Shown here: positions 1-6,182 of the stretch, in pieces
Position numbering within the stretch: the first letter of the stretch is position 1
Layout of the letters: every line of letters begins with the position of its first letter
Source of the DNA: Firmicutes bacterium CAG:631
GTDB taxonomy: Bacteria; Bacillota_I; Bacilli_A; RFN20; CAG-631
DNA: 12,346 nucleotides
Assembly (NCBI GenBank): GCA_000433015.1
Contig: HF997982.1
Span: forward strand, 1 to 12,346
Reading direction: 5' to 3'
Program-made: the position numbers and the translations under genes
The notes under the pieces: model-generated
Seen by the model: the letters and a program-made list of their open reading frames with translations, nothing else
What the model was told of the DNA's origin: nothing
Database searches by the model: none

Positions 1-296
1 GAATAAAGTTTTTAAGATATGGATTATCATTAGGAGAAATAAAAAATAATCGTTTTATACCCAATCATGCATTTGCAATGTATCATCAACACTCAAATCA
101 TTGTATCGCCTTAACAAAAGAGCAAGCTCAGAAATACATTGCAGGGGAGTGCATTCAATATTTAAAAGAAGGAAAAGGATATCAAATTGTTACTTATAAA
201 AATTTACCCTTAGGGTGGGTTAAACAAGTCGGGTATCAATTAAAAAATCATTATCCCAAAGGATTACGGAAAAAAATAGAGAACATAGATGATTAA
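1..296 (+). CDS. C-terminal part of RsmF/RlmCD-type rRNA cytosine-C5 methyltransferase (5' end outside window)
   Basis: The reading frame is open from the left edge (first full codon at base 3) to a TAA at 294-296, giving 97 visible residues. The visible part matches the C-terminal PUA-like RNA-binding domain of NOL1/NOP2/Sun-family m5C rRNA methyltransferases. Signature pieces are GLSLGEIKNNRFIPNHAFAM near the start and LPLGWVKQVGYQLKNHYPKG near the end, which corresponds to the usual 'PLGW.K...G.LKNHYPKGLR' ending of RsmF/RlmCD. The SAM-binding catalytic domain with its two cysteines would lie upstream and cannot be seen, so 16S versus 23S specificity cannot be decided. An ATG at 78 is internal to the domain and is not the start. 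It is the only rightward gene and converges on tex. Confidence 0.85.
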   Translation, partial: IKFLRYGLSLGEIKNNRFIPNHAFAMYHQHSNHCIALTKEQAQKYIAGECIQYLKEGKGYQIVTYKNLPLGWVKQVGYQLKNHYPKGLRKKIENIDD

Positions 297-311
297 AAAC
301 TCTATTTTTTT
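272..311 (+). terminator. Intrinsic terminator of the rRNA methyltransferase gene
   Basis: A 10-bp stem (272-281 with 300-309, AAAAATAGAG/CTCTATTTTT) has an 18-nt loop that contains the stop codon and runs straight into a T-rich tract (305-311, then more T-rich sequence to about 322). The long loop makes it weaker than the other terminators in the window. Confidence 0.55.
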
Positions 312-389
312 GATTCTTTTTTATTTCGCATAATGTATGTTATGTTAACTAATTAATCGAAAATTAAAATTATAGGAAAACGTTCAAAT

Positions 390-421
390 AAAAAAGTAAA
401 CTATTTGATGAATAGTTTACT
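390..421 (-). terminator. Intrinsic terminator of tex
   Basis: An 11-bp perfect stem (395-405 with 411-421) with a 5-nt loop is followed on the - strand by a run of T (complement of 390-395) and then ATTTG. The tex stop codon (417-419) lies inside the 5' arm of the stem. The rest of the convergent gap, 312-389, is plain AT-rich sequence in which I see nothing else. Confidence 0.85.
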
Positions 422-2570
422 CATTGGGATTAATCATTGTTAAAGAAATTCTTTTACGATTTAAATCCACATCTAAAACCCAAACGGTTACAATTTGACC
501 TACATGTAAAACTTCAAGTGGATGCTTGATAAACCGTTTTGTAATTTTTGAAATATGAACAAGACCATCATATTTTACACCAATATCCACAAAGGCTCCA
601 AAATCAATGATGTTACGCACAGTTCCTTCTAATTGCATGTTTGGTTTTAAATCTTCAATTGTTAAAACATCCGATTTTAATAACGGTTTAGAAAATTCAT
701 CTCTTGGATCTAAATTAGGTGCAACTAATGCTTGAATAATATCTTTTAAAGTATATTCATCCACATGATACTCTTCCATATATTTTTTTACATTAATGTT
801 TTTAATTCTTTCCTTAGCTTCTTCTGACTCCAATTGGTTCATTTCTAATTGGCAGTCTTTTAATATCGCTTGGGCGATTGGATAGCTTTCTGGGTGAATA
901 GCTGTTGCATCTAATGGATTATCTCCATCTTTTACTCTTAAAAATCCAATGGCTTGTTGATAAATTTTATCTGTAAAACGTGAAATTCCATGCAATTGTT
1001 CTCGATTTTGAAATTTACCGATGCTATCTCTTTTAGCCACAATATTGGTCGCCACACTATTAGTTACTCCTGAAACATATTTTAGCAAAGCCACACTAGC
1101 CGTATTGGCATCCACACCGACTTGGTTAACAGCTGTGGTTACAACAAAGTTTAATTCTTCATCCAATTTTTTTTGTGAAACATCATGCTGATATTGCCCT
1201 ACCCCAATACTTTTTGGATCAATTTTAACTAGTTCTGCTAAAGGATCAATGATACGTCTCGCAATACTAATTGCACTTCTTTCTTCTACATGAAAATCAG
1301 GAAATTCTTTTCTAGCTTCCTCACTTGCACTATAAACAGAAGCTCCGGCTTCACTGACCAAAGCATAACTAATTTTATAATCAATGGTTGAAATTGCTTC
1401 TGCAATCCATTTTTCGGTTTCTCTTGAGGCGGTTCCATTTCCAATTGCAATAATTTCAACATGATATTTTTTGATTAATTGACGAACAATATCGAGTCCT
1501 TGTTGATATTGGTTATGTGGTTCATGAGGATAAGCCACTGCTTTATCGATAAATTTGCCTGTATGATCAACAACAGCCAATTTACACCCTGTTCGATAAG
1601 CCGGGTCTACTCCTAAAACCATTTTATTTTTAATGGGTGCTTGCATGAATAATTGTTTTGCATTTTTTCCAAATACGTCAATTGCAACTACACTTGCTTG
1701 ATCCATCAAATCCGACCAAATTTCTCGTTCTACACTTGGTTTAATAAGCCGTTTTAAACTATCCTTGATAGCAATATCATAACATTTTTTAATTTCTTCA
1801 TTTTCTGAATGAACCCATTTTTTAGTAATATAACGTTGCACTTCATCTTCATCATATTCAAATGAAAGCGTTAAAACATTTTCATTCTCTCCCCTATTTA
1901 AAGCAAGAATTCGATGAGGCTTAATTTGGCTGACTAATTCTTTATATTCATAATACATTTTATAAACTTCTTTTTCATCTGGATTTTTCTTTTTAACTTT
2001 ACTCGTTAAGAAACCAAAATGAGTAATAAAACTTCTAAGCCATTTTCGAATGGATGAATCATCACTAATATTTTCTGCAATAATATATAAAGCGTTTTCA
2101 ATTGCTTCATCGACCGTTTTAATTTCTTCTGTAATATATTTTTCAGCTTCTTTTGCTACTTGACTATCATTTGCTTGTAAAGCAATATAATCGGCCAATG
2201 GTTGTAAACCTTTGGCAATGGCTTCTGTTGCTTTTGTTTTCTTTTTTTCTTTATAAGGTCGATATAAATCTTCCACTTCAACTAGTTTTGTTGCCGCTTC
2301 AATTTGTGCTTGTAATTCAGGTGTTAACATTCCTTTTTCTTGAATCAAACGACAAACATCTTCTTTGCGTTTTTTCAAATCCATTTGATATTGATAAACT
2401 TTTTGAATTTCATTGATTTGAACTTCATCTAGTCCACCCGTCGCTTCTTTACGATAACGCGCAATAAAAGGAATTGTATTTTCTTCTTCTAATAATTTTA
2501 AAACGGCAATGACTTGTTTTTTAGAAATTCCTAAATCTTCACTAATTTGCAAAATAATTTTTTCATCCAT
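417..2570 (-). CDS. tex: Tex-family RNA-binding transcription accessory protein (S1 domain)
   Basis: Cytoplasmic nucleic-acid-binding protein of the Tex/YdcI family, 717 aa, close to the usual Gram-positive length. The N-terminal helical region carries the family signature TIPFIARYRKEATGGLDE (residues 32-49). A YqgF/RNase H-like domain begins at VLGVDPAYRTGCK (318-330) and includes GNGTASRETE (377-386) and SEAGASVYSASE (406-417). Helix-hairpin-helix segments follow (about 487-555), and an S1 domain closes the protein (about 645-713, GTVRNIIDFGAFVDIG). Tex proteins bind RNA/DNA and affect transcription and, in some species, toxin or capsule expression; the exact role is unsettled. ATG at 2568-2570 is preceded by GGTGAT with a 3-nt gap. 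It is a single-gene unit with its own promoter and terminator. Confidence 0.97.
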   Translation of the reverse strand: MDEKIILQISEDLGISKKQVIAVLKLLEEENTIPFIARYRKEATGGLDEVQINEIQKVYQYQMDLKKRKEDVCRLIQEKGMLTPELQAQIEAATKLVEVEDLYRPYKEKKKTKATEAIAKGLQPLADYIALQANDSQVAKEAEKYITEEIKTVDEAIENALYIIAENISDDSSIRKWLRSFITHFGFLTSKVKKKNPDEKEVYKMYYEYKELVSQIKPHRILALNRGENENVLTLSFEYDEDEVQRYITKKWVHSENEEIKKCYDIAIKDSLKRLIKPSVEREIWSDLMDQASVVAIDVFGKNAKQLFMQAPIKNKMVLGVDPAYRTGCKLAVVDHTGKFIDKAVAYPHEPHNQYQQGLDIVRQLIKKYHVEIIAIGNGTASRETEKWIAEAISTIDYKISYALVSEAGASVYSASEEARKEFPDFHVEERSAISIARRIIDPLAELVKIDPKSIGVGQYQHDVSQKKLDEELNFVVTTAVNQVGVDANTASVALLKYVSGVTNSVATNIVAKRDSIGKFQNREQLHGISRFTDKIYQQAIGFLRVKDGDNPLDATAIHPESYPIAQAILKDCQLEMNQLESEEAKERIKNINVKKYMEEYHVDEYTLKDIIQALVAPNLDPRDEFSKPLLKSDVLTIEDLKPNMQLEGTVRNIIDFGAFVDIGVKYDGLVHISKITKRFIKHPLEVLHVGQIVTVWVLDVDLNRKRISLTMINPNE

Positions 2571-2585
2571 ACTATCACCGAATAT

Positions 2586-2594
2586 ATTATAACA
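2586..2594 (-). promoter_or_regulatory. Extended -10 promoter of tex
   Basis: On the - strand the sequence reads TGTTATAAT, a perfect extended -10 (TGn plus TATAAT at 2586-2591). No good -35 is present at 16-18 nt. It begins immediately beyond the U-tract of the spoIIIAH-like terminator. Only 15 nt separate the hexamer from the tex ATG, so the leader would be about 8-9 nt and would hold little more than the GGTGAT Shine-Dalgarno. Confidence 0.65.
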
Positions 2595-2595
2595 T

Positions 2596-2620
2596 AAAAA
2601 AACGTATTTTCATACGTTTT
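2596..2620 (-). terminator. Intrinsic terminator of the spoIIIAH-like gene
   Basis: On the - strand AAAACGTAT-GAAA-ATACGTTTT forms a 9-bp perfect stem with a GNRA-type tetraloop (2599-2607 with 2612-2620), continued by T to 2596. The stop codon (2619-2621) overlaps the base of the stem. Confidence 0.8.
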
Positions 2621-3107
2621 AAGAGATGATTTCAAGTTCTGGAATGAGATTGGTTTCACTATTTTCAAAAACAATAGTAAATATCGCTGCAGCTTGTTCA
2701 TTAGTGACTTCCTCGGCTTTGACAACAACTTTAATGCAATTGTCTAAATATTCTACATAGACATTACTATACCCTTCTTCTTTAATCAAACCCACCAAGG
2801 TATTTTCTAAGGAAATGATTTCTTTTTCAGATAAAATTGCATTTAAAGCCACTTCTTTTTGTTGATTAGAGACTTCACTTGAAACAACAATTGCTAAATT
2901 TTCATCAATCACTTCTTGATGTTTTGCATCTAATTCATAAAATAGCGTTTCAAAATAAACATCTTGACTTGGATTAATGATAGTTCCCACTTCTTTATCT
3001 GTAGATGGTACATTGATAAATAAGTTTGTTGGCAATAAAATATAATATACCGATAAGACCAAAACTAGCCCAAATAAAGAAAGAAATGACACCACTTGGC
3101 GATTCAT
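2619..3107 (-). CDS. SpoIIIAH-like single-pass membrane protein
   Basis: 162 aa. One N-terminal transmembrane segment (about 5-25, followed by YYILLP) leads into an extracytoplasmic region with a helical, acidic stretch (55-110). The C-terminal alpha/beta domain, EEGYSNVYVEYLDNCIKVVV then NEQAAAIFTIVFE (111-148), follows the SpoIIIAH pattern '..GF.DV.V....D.I.V.VK......QA..I..LV'. In Bacillus, SpoIIIAH is the mother-cell half of the SpoIIIAH-SpoIIQ channel and has a YscJ/FliF-like ring-building fold. This copy is shorter than the about 218 aa of B. subtilis, mostly in the linker. Strong Shine-Dalgarno TAGGAGGT lies 8 nt before the ATG (3105-3107). I see no clean promoter: TTGTCA and TACAAT occur but 20 nt apart. 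The gene directly follows efp; no SpoIIIAA-AG genes are present. Role outside sporulation unknown. Confidence 0.75.
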   Translation of the reverse strand: MNRQVVSFLSLFGLVLVLSVYYILLPTNLFINVPSTDKEVGTIINPSQDVYFETLFYELDAKHQEVIDENLAIVVSSEVSNQQKEVALNAILSEKEIISLENTLVGLIKEEGYSNVYVEYLDNCIKVVVKAEEVTNEQAAAIFTIVFENSETNLIPELEIIS

Positions 3108-3173
3108 AAATACGACCTCCTATTTTCTTGTCACTTTATTGTATTCTTCTATTGAATTAAATATGACAAAAAT

Positions 3174-3199
3174 AAAAAAAAAAGAGGTTCCCCTCTTTT
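3174..3199 (-). terminator. Intrinsic terminator of efp
   Basis: On the - strand AAAAGAGG-GGAA-CCTCTTTT forms an 8-bp stem (3180-3187 with 3192-3199) with a GNRA-type tetraloop, followed by a T run (complement of 3174-3180). The efp stop codon (3198-3200) falls in the stem. Confidence 0.85.
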
Positions 3200-3755
3200 A
3201 AGCTCTAGAATCATATGCCCCAGTGTCTGTACGAACATAAACCTCTTCATCTTGCTCAACAAACAACGGAACTTTAATGACTAAACCCGTTTCTAAAGTA
3301 GCATCTTTCATTGCTCGAGTAGCGGTATCCCCTTTAACACCCGGCTCTGTTTTTGTGACTTTTAAAGCTACTTTAGCAGGTAAATTAATACCTAAAAATT
3401 CTCCATTATAAGAAATAATTTCAACAACTTCATTTGGTCTTAAAAATTTTAATTCCCAAGCCAATTTAGATTTATCTAGTGAAACTTGTTCATAGGTTTC
3501 TGTATCCATAAAAACAATAAATTCGCCATCATCATATAAATATTGCATTTGCGATTTATCAATATGAATGGTTTCAATTTTATCTCCACCGGTAAAAGCT
3601 AGATCCGTAATGGCACCTGTTCTCATATTTTTAGATTTCACTTTAATAACCATTTTTCTCATGGCCGTTTTATTATGTTGAATATCTAATACTAAATAAA
3701 GATTATTTTCATACGTAAAGGATACTCCTGGCGTTAAATCGTTTACAATAATCAT
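3198..3755 (-). CDS. efp: Elongation factor P with non-canonical tip loop
   Basis: 185 aa, the full three-domain EF-P length. EF-P binds between the ribosomal P and E sites and relieves stalling at polyproline. The KOW-like domain I starts IIVNDLTPGVSFTYENN; the OB domains contain the conserved FLRPNEVVEI and the ending TGLVIKVPLFVEQDEEVYVRT. The beta3-beta4 tip loop is unusual. Where B. subtilis has H27-VKPGKGAAF this protein has H27-NKTAMRKMV, of equal length with no gap, so the modified Lys32 position is Met32 and the flanking Pro and Gly residues are gone. Arg33 and Lys34 follow. The flanking conserved RTG motif is intact, so a sequencing error is unlikely. Shine-Dalgarno AAAGGAG lies upstream of the ATG. 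It has its own promoter and terminator. Confidence 0.96.
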   Translation of the reverse strand: MIIVNDLTPGVSFTYENNLYLVLDIQHNKTAMRKMVIKVKSKNMRTGAITDLAFTGGDKIETIHIDKSQMQYLYDDGEFIVFMDTETYEQVSLDKSKLAWELKFLRPNEVVEIISYNGEFLGINLPAKVALKVTKTEPGVKGDTATRAMKDATLETGLVIKVPLFVEQDEEVYVRTDTGAYDSRA

Positions 3756-3786
3756 TTCAAAACACTCCTTTATCTTATCCTTTACT

Positions 3787-3815
3787 ATTATATTAAAAAA
3801 TCAAGATGATTTCAA
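3787..3815 (-). promoter_or_regulatory. SigA-type promoter of efp
   Basis: On the - strand TTGAAA (3810-3815), a 17-nt spacer and TATAAT (3787-3792) form a near-consensus housekeeping promoter. It sits in the 85-nt gap between the membrane-protein gene and efp, about 31 nt upstream of the efp ATG. No terminator is visible for the membrane-protein gene in this gap. Confidence 0.8.
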
Positions 3816-3840
3816 TATGAAATAGATGTGTTCCTGTGTA

Positions 3841-4314
3841 TTAGTCAAAAATTGTTGTAATTGGTTCTGGTAATGATTGATTTTTTTTCTTCTTTTTATG
3901 TATATAATGAAGATAATACAAAGAATATAAATTAAATATCACGCAAAAACAAACAATTGTAAAAAAGCTAAGTACTGTTTTTGCATCAAATAAGGAATAC
4001 TTCCCTACATTTAAATACATAATAAAATAAATAATGCCATCCATGATTACCGATAAAAGAATATAAAGAAAAATAGAATACCTTTCAATGAATAATCGAT
4101 CATATAAAAAATCTAAGATACCAAAAAATAAAAAGAAATAGACAAATAAAAGAATGAAATTTCCAATCTTTGAATCAAAATAATTTAATCCCAACTGTGA
4201 TATTAAATAATCAAAATCAATTTCACTTAAATTTAAATAATGGTGAATAAAAATCATAAAAAAAAATAAAACAATCGAAACAAATAATATCACAATTTGA
4301 TTGATTACTTTCAT
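3841..4314 (-). CDS. Hypothetical four-TM integral membrane protein
   Basis: 157 aa, family not recognised. Hydrophobic segments at about 5-25, 50-71, 80-102 and 112-136 suggest four transmembrane helices. A lysine cluster (140-144) just after the last helix suggests a cytoplasmic C-terminal tail, SLPEPITTIFD. No catalytic motif is visible. I chose the ATG at 4312-4314. The GTG five codons upstream (4327-4329) is itself part of the GTGGGTGA that serves as Shine-Dalgarno for the ATG (GGGTGAT, then six T). That Shine-Dalgarno forms the 3' arm of the terminator hairpin following the preceding hydrolase gene, and the start codon follows directly on the U-tract. Expression may therefore depend on read-through. 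Function unknown. Confidence 0.7.
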   Translation of the reverse strand: MKVINQIVILFVSIVLFFFMIFIHHYLNLSEIDFDYLISQLGLNYFDSKIGNFILLFVYFFLFFGILDFLYDRLFIERYSIFLYILLSVIMDGIIYFIMYLNVGKYSLFDAKTVLSFFTIVCFCVIFNLYSLYYLHYIHKKKKKNQSLPEPITTIFD

Positions 4315-4344
4315 AAAAAAATCACCCACATTTATTGTAGGTGA
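4315..4344 (-). terminator. Intrinsic terminator after the MBL hydrolase, overlapping the next gene's Shine-Dalgarno
   Basis: On the - strand UCACCUACA-AUAAA-UGUGGGUGA forms a 9-bp stem with one G-U pair (4336-4344 with 4322-4330), followed by seven U (4315-4321). It lies 18 nt beyond the hydrolase stop codon. The 3' arm contains GGGUGA, the only plausible Shine-Dalgarno for the ATG at 4312-4314. Confidence 0.8.
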
Positions 4345-4362
4345 ATGCTTTTAATTTAAACC

Positions 4363-4980
4363 TTAAAAATAGATATTATTTTCTTTTTCATAGCCAATCG
4401 TGGTATCTTCACCATGACCGGGAAAAACTTTACAATTGTCTTTAAACGTTGCTAGTAATTTCAACGATTCTTTCATTTCTTTTTTATTTGAAGTTGGAAA
4501 ATCAACTCTTCCAATTCCCTCTTTAAATAAAGTGTCTCCTGAAAAGATACGAAGATAGTTTCGTAAAACATAAACAACAGAACCCGCACTATGTCCTGGT
4601 GTATGAATAGCATCAAAAACAATATCTTTCAAAATAGTAAAACTTTCAAATTCTTTTGAAAAATATTCAATCGGTGCATGAATTTCTAGTGTTTGAAAGT
4701 TTAAAATATTTTTTGAAGCTTCCTTATCCATTAATTCCTGATCACCAATATGGGCATAAATTTTACATTTTGTCAAATTGTATAAATAATCAACTGCTCC
4801 AATATGATCATAATGTCCATGTGTTAAAAATATCGCTTCTAATGTTAAATCGTTATTTTGTAATAAGGTGCCAATAATTTCTCCATTTGCACCAGGATCA
4901 ATGACTACAGCCATTTTGTTATGAGATATAACATAGCAATTTGTTTGATACGATCCTAATACTAATTTTTCAATTTTCAT
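4363..4980 (-). CDS. Metallo-beta-lactamase-fold hydrolase (YqgX/glyoxalase II-like)
   Basis: 205 aa, a single-domain MBL-fold protein of the size of the B. subtilis YqgX group. The binuclear metal site is complete: THGHYDH (residues 53-59; His54, His56, Asp58, His59), His130 in TPGHSAGS, Asp149 in SGDTLF and His189 in FPGHGEDT. The start (SYQTNCYVI) and IGRVDFP are typical of the glyoxalase II-like subgroup, which hydrolyses thioesters such as S-lactoyl-thiols. The C-terminal glutathione-binding domain of true glyoxalase II is absent, so the substrate is uncertain. The ATG lies 3 nt after the rpmG stop codon, and the purine-rich rpmG tail (AAAGAAAAG) would act as ribosome-binding site. It is therefore co-transcribed with rpmG. 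Confidence 0.9.
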   Translation of the reverse strand: MKIEKLVLGSYQTNCYVISHNKMAVVIDPGANGEIIGTLLQNNDLTLEAIFLTHGHYDHIGAVDYLYNLTKCKIYAHIGDQELMDKEASKNILNFQTLEIHAPIEYFSKEFESFTILKDIVFDAIHTPGHSAGSVVYVLRNYLRIFSGDTLFKEGIGRVDFPTSNKKEMKESLKLLATFKDNCKVFPGHGEDTTIGYEKENNIYF

Positions 4981-4983
4981 GAA

Positions 4984-5133
4984 TTATTTCTTTTCTTTAT
5001 GCACTGTTTTTTTATTACATCTAGGACAATATTTTTTGACTTCTACACGATCAGGATGTAAACGTTTATTTTTATTTCCTAAATAATTTTCTTCTCCACA
5101 TTCTGTGCAACGTAAAATAAAGTTATCTCTCAT
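4984..5133 (-). CDS. rpmG: 50S ribosomal protein L33 (zinc-ribbon type)
   Basis: A 49-aa protein, [20 protein letters not shown] through to KTVHKEKK, the standard L33 length and pattern. Both CxxC pairs (CTEC and CPRC) are present, so this is the zinc-binding C+ form rather than the zinc-independent one. A strong GGAGGT lies 7 nt before the ATG (5131-5133). It has its own promoter and leads a two-gene unit with the MBL hydrolase. Only one rpmG is in the window; whether a C- paralogue exists elsewhere cannot be seen. Confidence 0.95.
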   Translation of the reverse strand: MRDNFILRCTECGEENYLGNKNKRLHPDRVEVKKYCPRCNKKTVHKEKK

Positions 5134-5157
5134 ACTCAACACCTCCGTCATTAGATA

Positions 5158-5187
5158 ATGATAGCATAATATTGGTCACTTTTTCAA
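5158..5187 (-). promoter_or_regulatory. Promoter of rpmG-MBL hydrolase
   Basis: On the - strand TTGAAA (5182-5187), an 18-nt spacer ending TGC, and TATCAT (5158-5163) give a -35 plus extended -10 promoter. The hexamer is 24 nt from the rpmG ATG, so the leader is about 17 nt. Confidence 0.65.
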
Positions 5188-5191
5188 TGAT

Positions 5192-5212
5192 TTTTAATAA
5201 AATTTATTAAAA
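5192..5212. repeat. AT-only inverted repeat between the DHH operon and rpmG
   Basis: TTTTAATAAA, one A, then TTTATTAAAA: a perfect 10-bp palindrome of A and T only. It lies just after the DHH2 stop codon (5219-5221). The T-rich flank is on the + strand side, so it is not a good intrinsic terminator for the leftward operon. It could still be a weak transcript-end hairpin. Confidence 0.35.
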
Positions 5213-5218
5213 TTTTCT

Positions 5219-6181
5219 TTATTTTATAAATGTATCTTGGCTTTCTTTATATTCTTTTACTAAAGCATCAGCATCTTTTACAAAAGGACGCATTTTACTC
5301 CAAGATTTTAAACTAGCTCCTGCTGCCTTATGATGGCCTCCCCCATCATATTTTTCGGCCAATTTATTAATATTTGGCCCATTAGAACGAATCCGAACAC
5401 GAATATCTTTTGGATAACGGATAATCAAGGCCCATACGGGACATTCTTTGATATTGGCCAATAAATTAACTAATGAAGCCGCTTCATCATAACCAACGTT
5501 ATAATATTTAATAATCATGCGATTAATAACCGCATAAGCAAAGCCATTTTTGGTCACCTTAAAAGAACGATAAACATAACTTTTTAAACGTAATGAACGC
5601 AAGGATTGCACACTTAAGTTTTGATCAATCCATTCTGTATCCACACCATAATTTAGCAAAACACCAGCTAAATGAAAGGTTTCTGCATTGACTCCTCTAT
5701 AACGGAAATTCCCAGTATCTGTAATCGTTCCAGTATATAAAGCCGTTGCTCCATTTAAAGAAATTTTTAATGCTTCATTAGAAAGTAAAAATTTTGTAAT
5801 TAAAAGGCAAGTGGCTGGAATGAGTTCTTCTACTACATTAATATCTCCATAATTATCTAAAATAATGTGATGATCGATTTTGATAATTTCTTTACAAAGT
5901 TTATAGCGAGAATCACTAATGCGATCTCGCGTTGCTGTATCCACAACAATTGCTAGTGCTTGAGGAAAAATATCATCTTCGATTTGATCCATTTGACCTA
6001 TAAAAGATAAGTTATCTACTTTTTCACCCACAACGAAAACACTTTTCATGGGAAAAGTTGATTTTATAATATCTTTTAAGCCATTTTGACTACCATAGCA
6101 ATCACCATCCGGACGTTTATGCCCAAAAATAATGATTGTTTGATAATCTTTTATTTTTTGATAGACCAAATCAAAACTCAT
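5219..6181 (-). CDS. DHH-family phosphoesterase, NrnA-like (second tandem copy)
   Basis: 320 aa, typical for the DHH-DHHA1 NrnA family, which removes nucleotides from 2-5-nt oligonucleotides (nanoRNase) and often hydrolyses pAp. All metal motifs are present: GHKRPDGDCYGS (H21, D25, D27), VVDTA (D81), IDHH (D103-H105), TDTGNF (D155), and the DHHA1 substrate motif DGGGHHKAAGA (279-289). The ATG overlaps no gene but starts 1 nt after the TGA of the first copy. Shine-Dalgarno AAAGGA lies inside the end of that copy, so translation is coupled. It is clearly paralogous to its neighbour but diverged (GGGHH here, GGGHA there), so the two may prefer different substrates. Cytoplasmic; last gene of the operon starting at 8235. 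Confidence 0.93.
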   Translation of the reverse strand: MSFDLVYQKIKDYQTIIIFGHKRPDGDCYGSQNGLKDIIKSTFPMKSVFVVGEKVDNLSFIGQMDQIEDDIFPQALAIVVDTATRDRISDSRYKLCKEIIKIDHHIILDNYGDINVVEELIPATCLLITKFLLSNEALKISLNGATALYTGTITDTGNFRYRGVNAETFHLAGVLLNYGVDTEWIDQNLSVQSLRSLRLKSYVYRSFKVTKNGFAYAVINRMIIKYYNVGYDEAASLVNLLANIKECPVWALIIRYPKDIRVRIRSNGPNINKLAEKYDGGGHHKAAGASLKSWSKMRPFVKDADALVKEYKESQDTFIK

Positions 6182-6182
6182 A

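Noticed and set aside
2153..2416. Open frame on the + strand opposite tex
   Set aside because: It is antisense to a well-conserved part of Tex and composed of runs of Leu/Phe from the AT-rich complement. The same holds for frames opposite the DHH, MBL and Ig/OB genes.
2531..2728. Small - strand frame spanning the tex/SpoIIIAH-like junction
   Set aside because: It overlaps both real genes in another frame, runs through the terminator and promoter, and has no Shine-Dalgarno.
3138..3169. TTGTCA/TACAAT promoter for the SpoIIIAH-like gene
   Set aside because: The 20-nt spacer is outside the normal range and no TGn extension is present, so it is not listed as a feature.
4315..4329. GTG at 4327-4329 as start of the four-TM protein
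   Set aside because: It is part of the Shine-Dalgarno for the ATG at 4314, and nothing upstream of it resembles a ribosome site.
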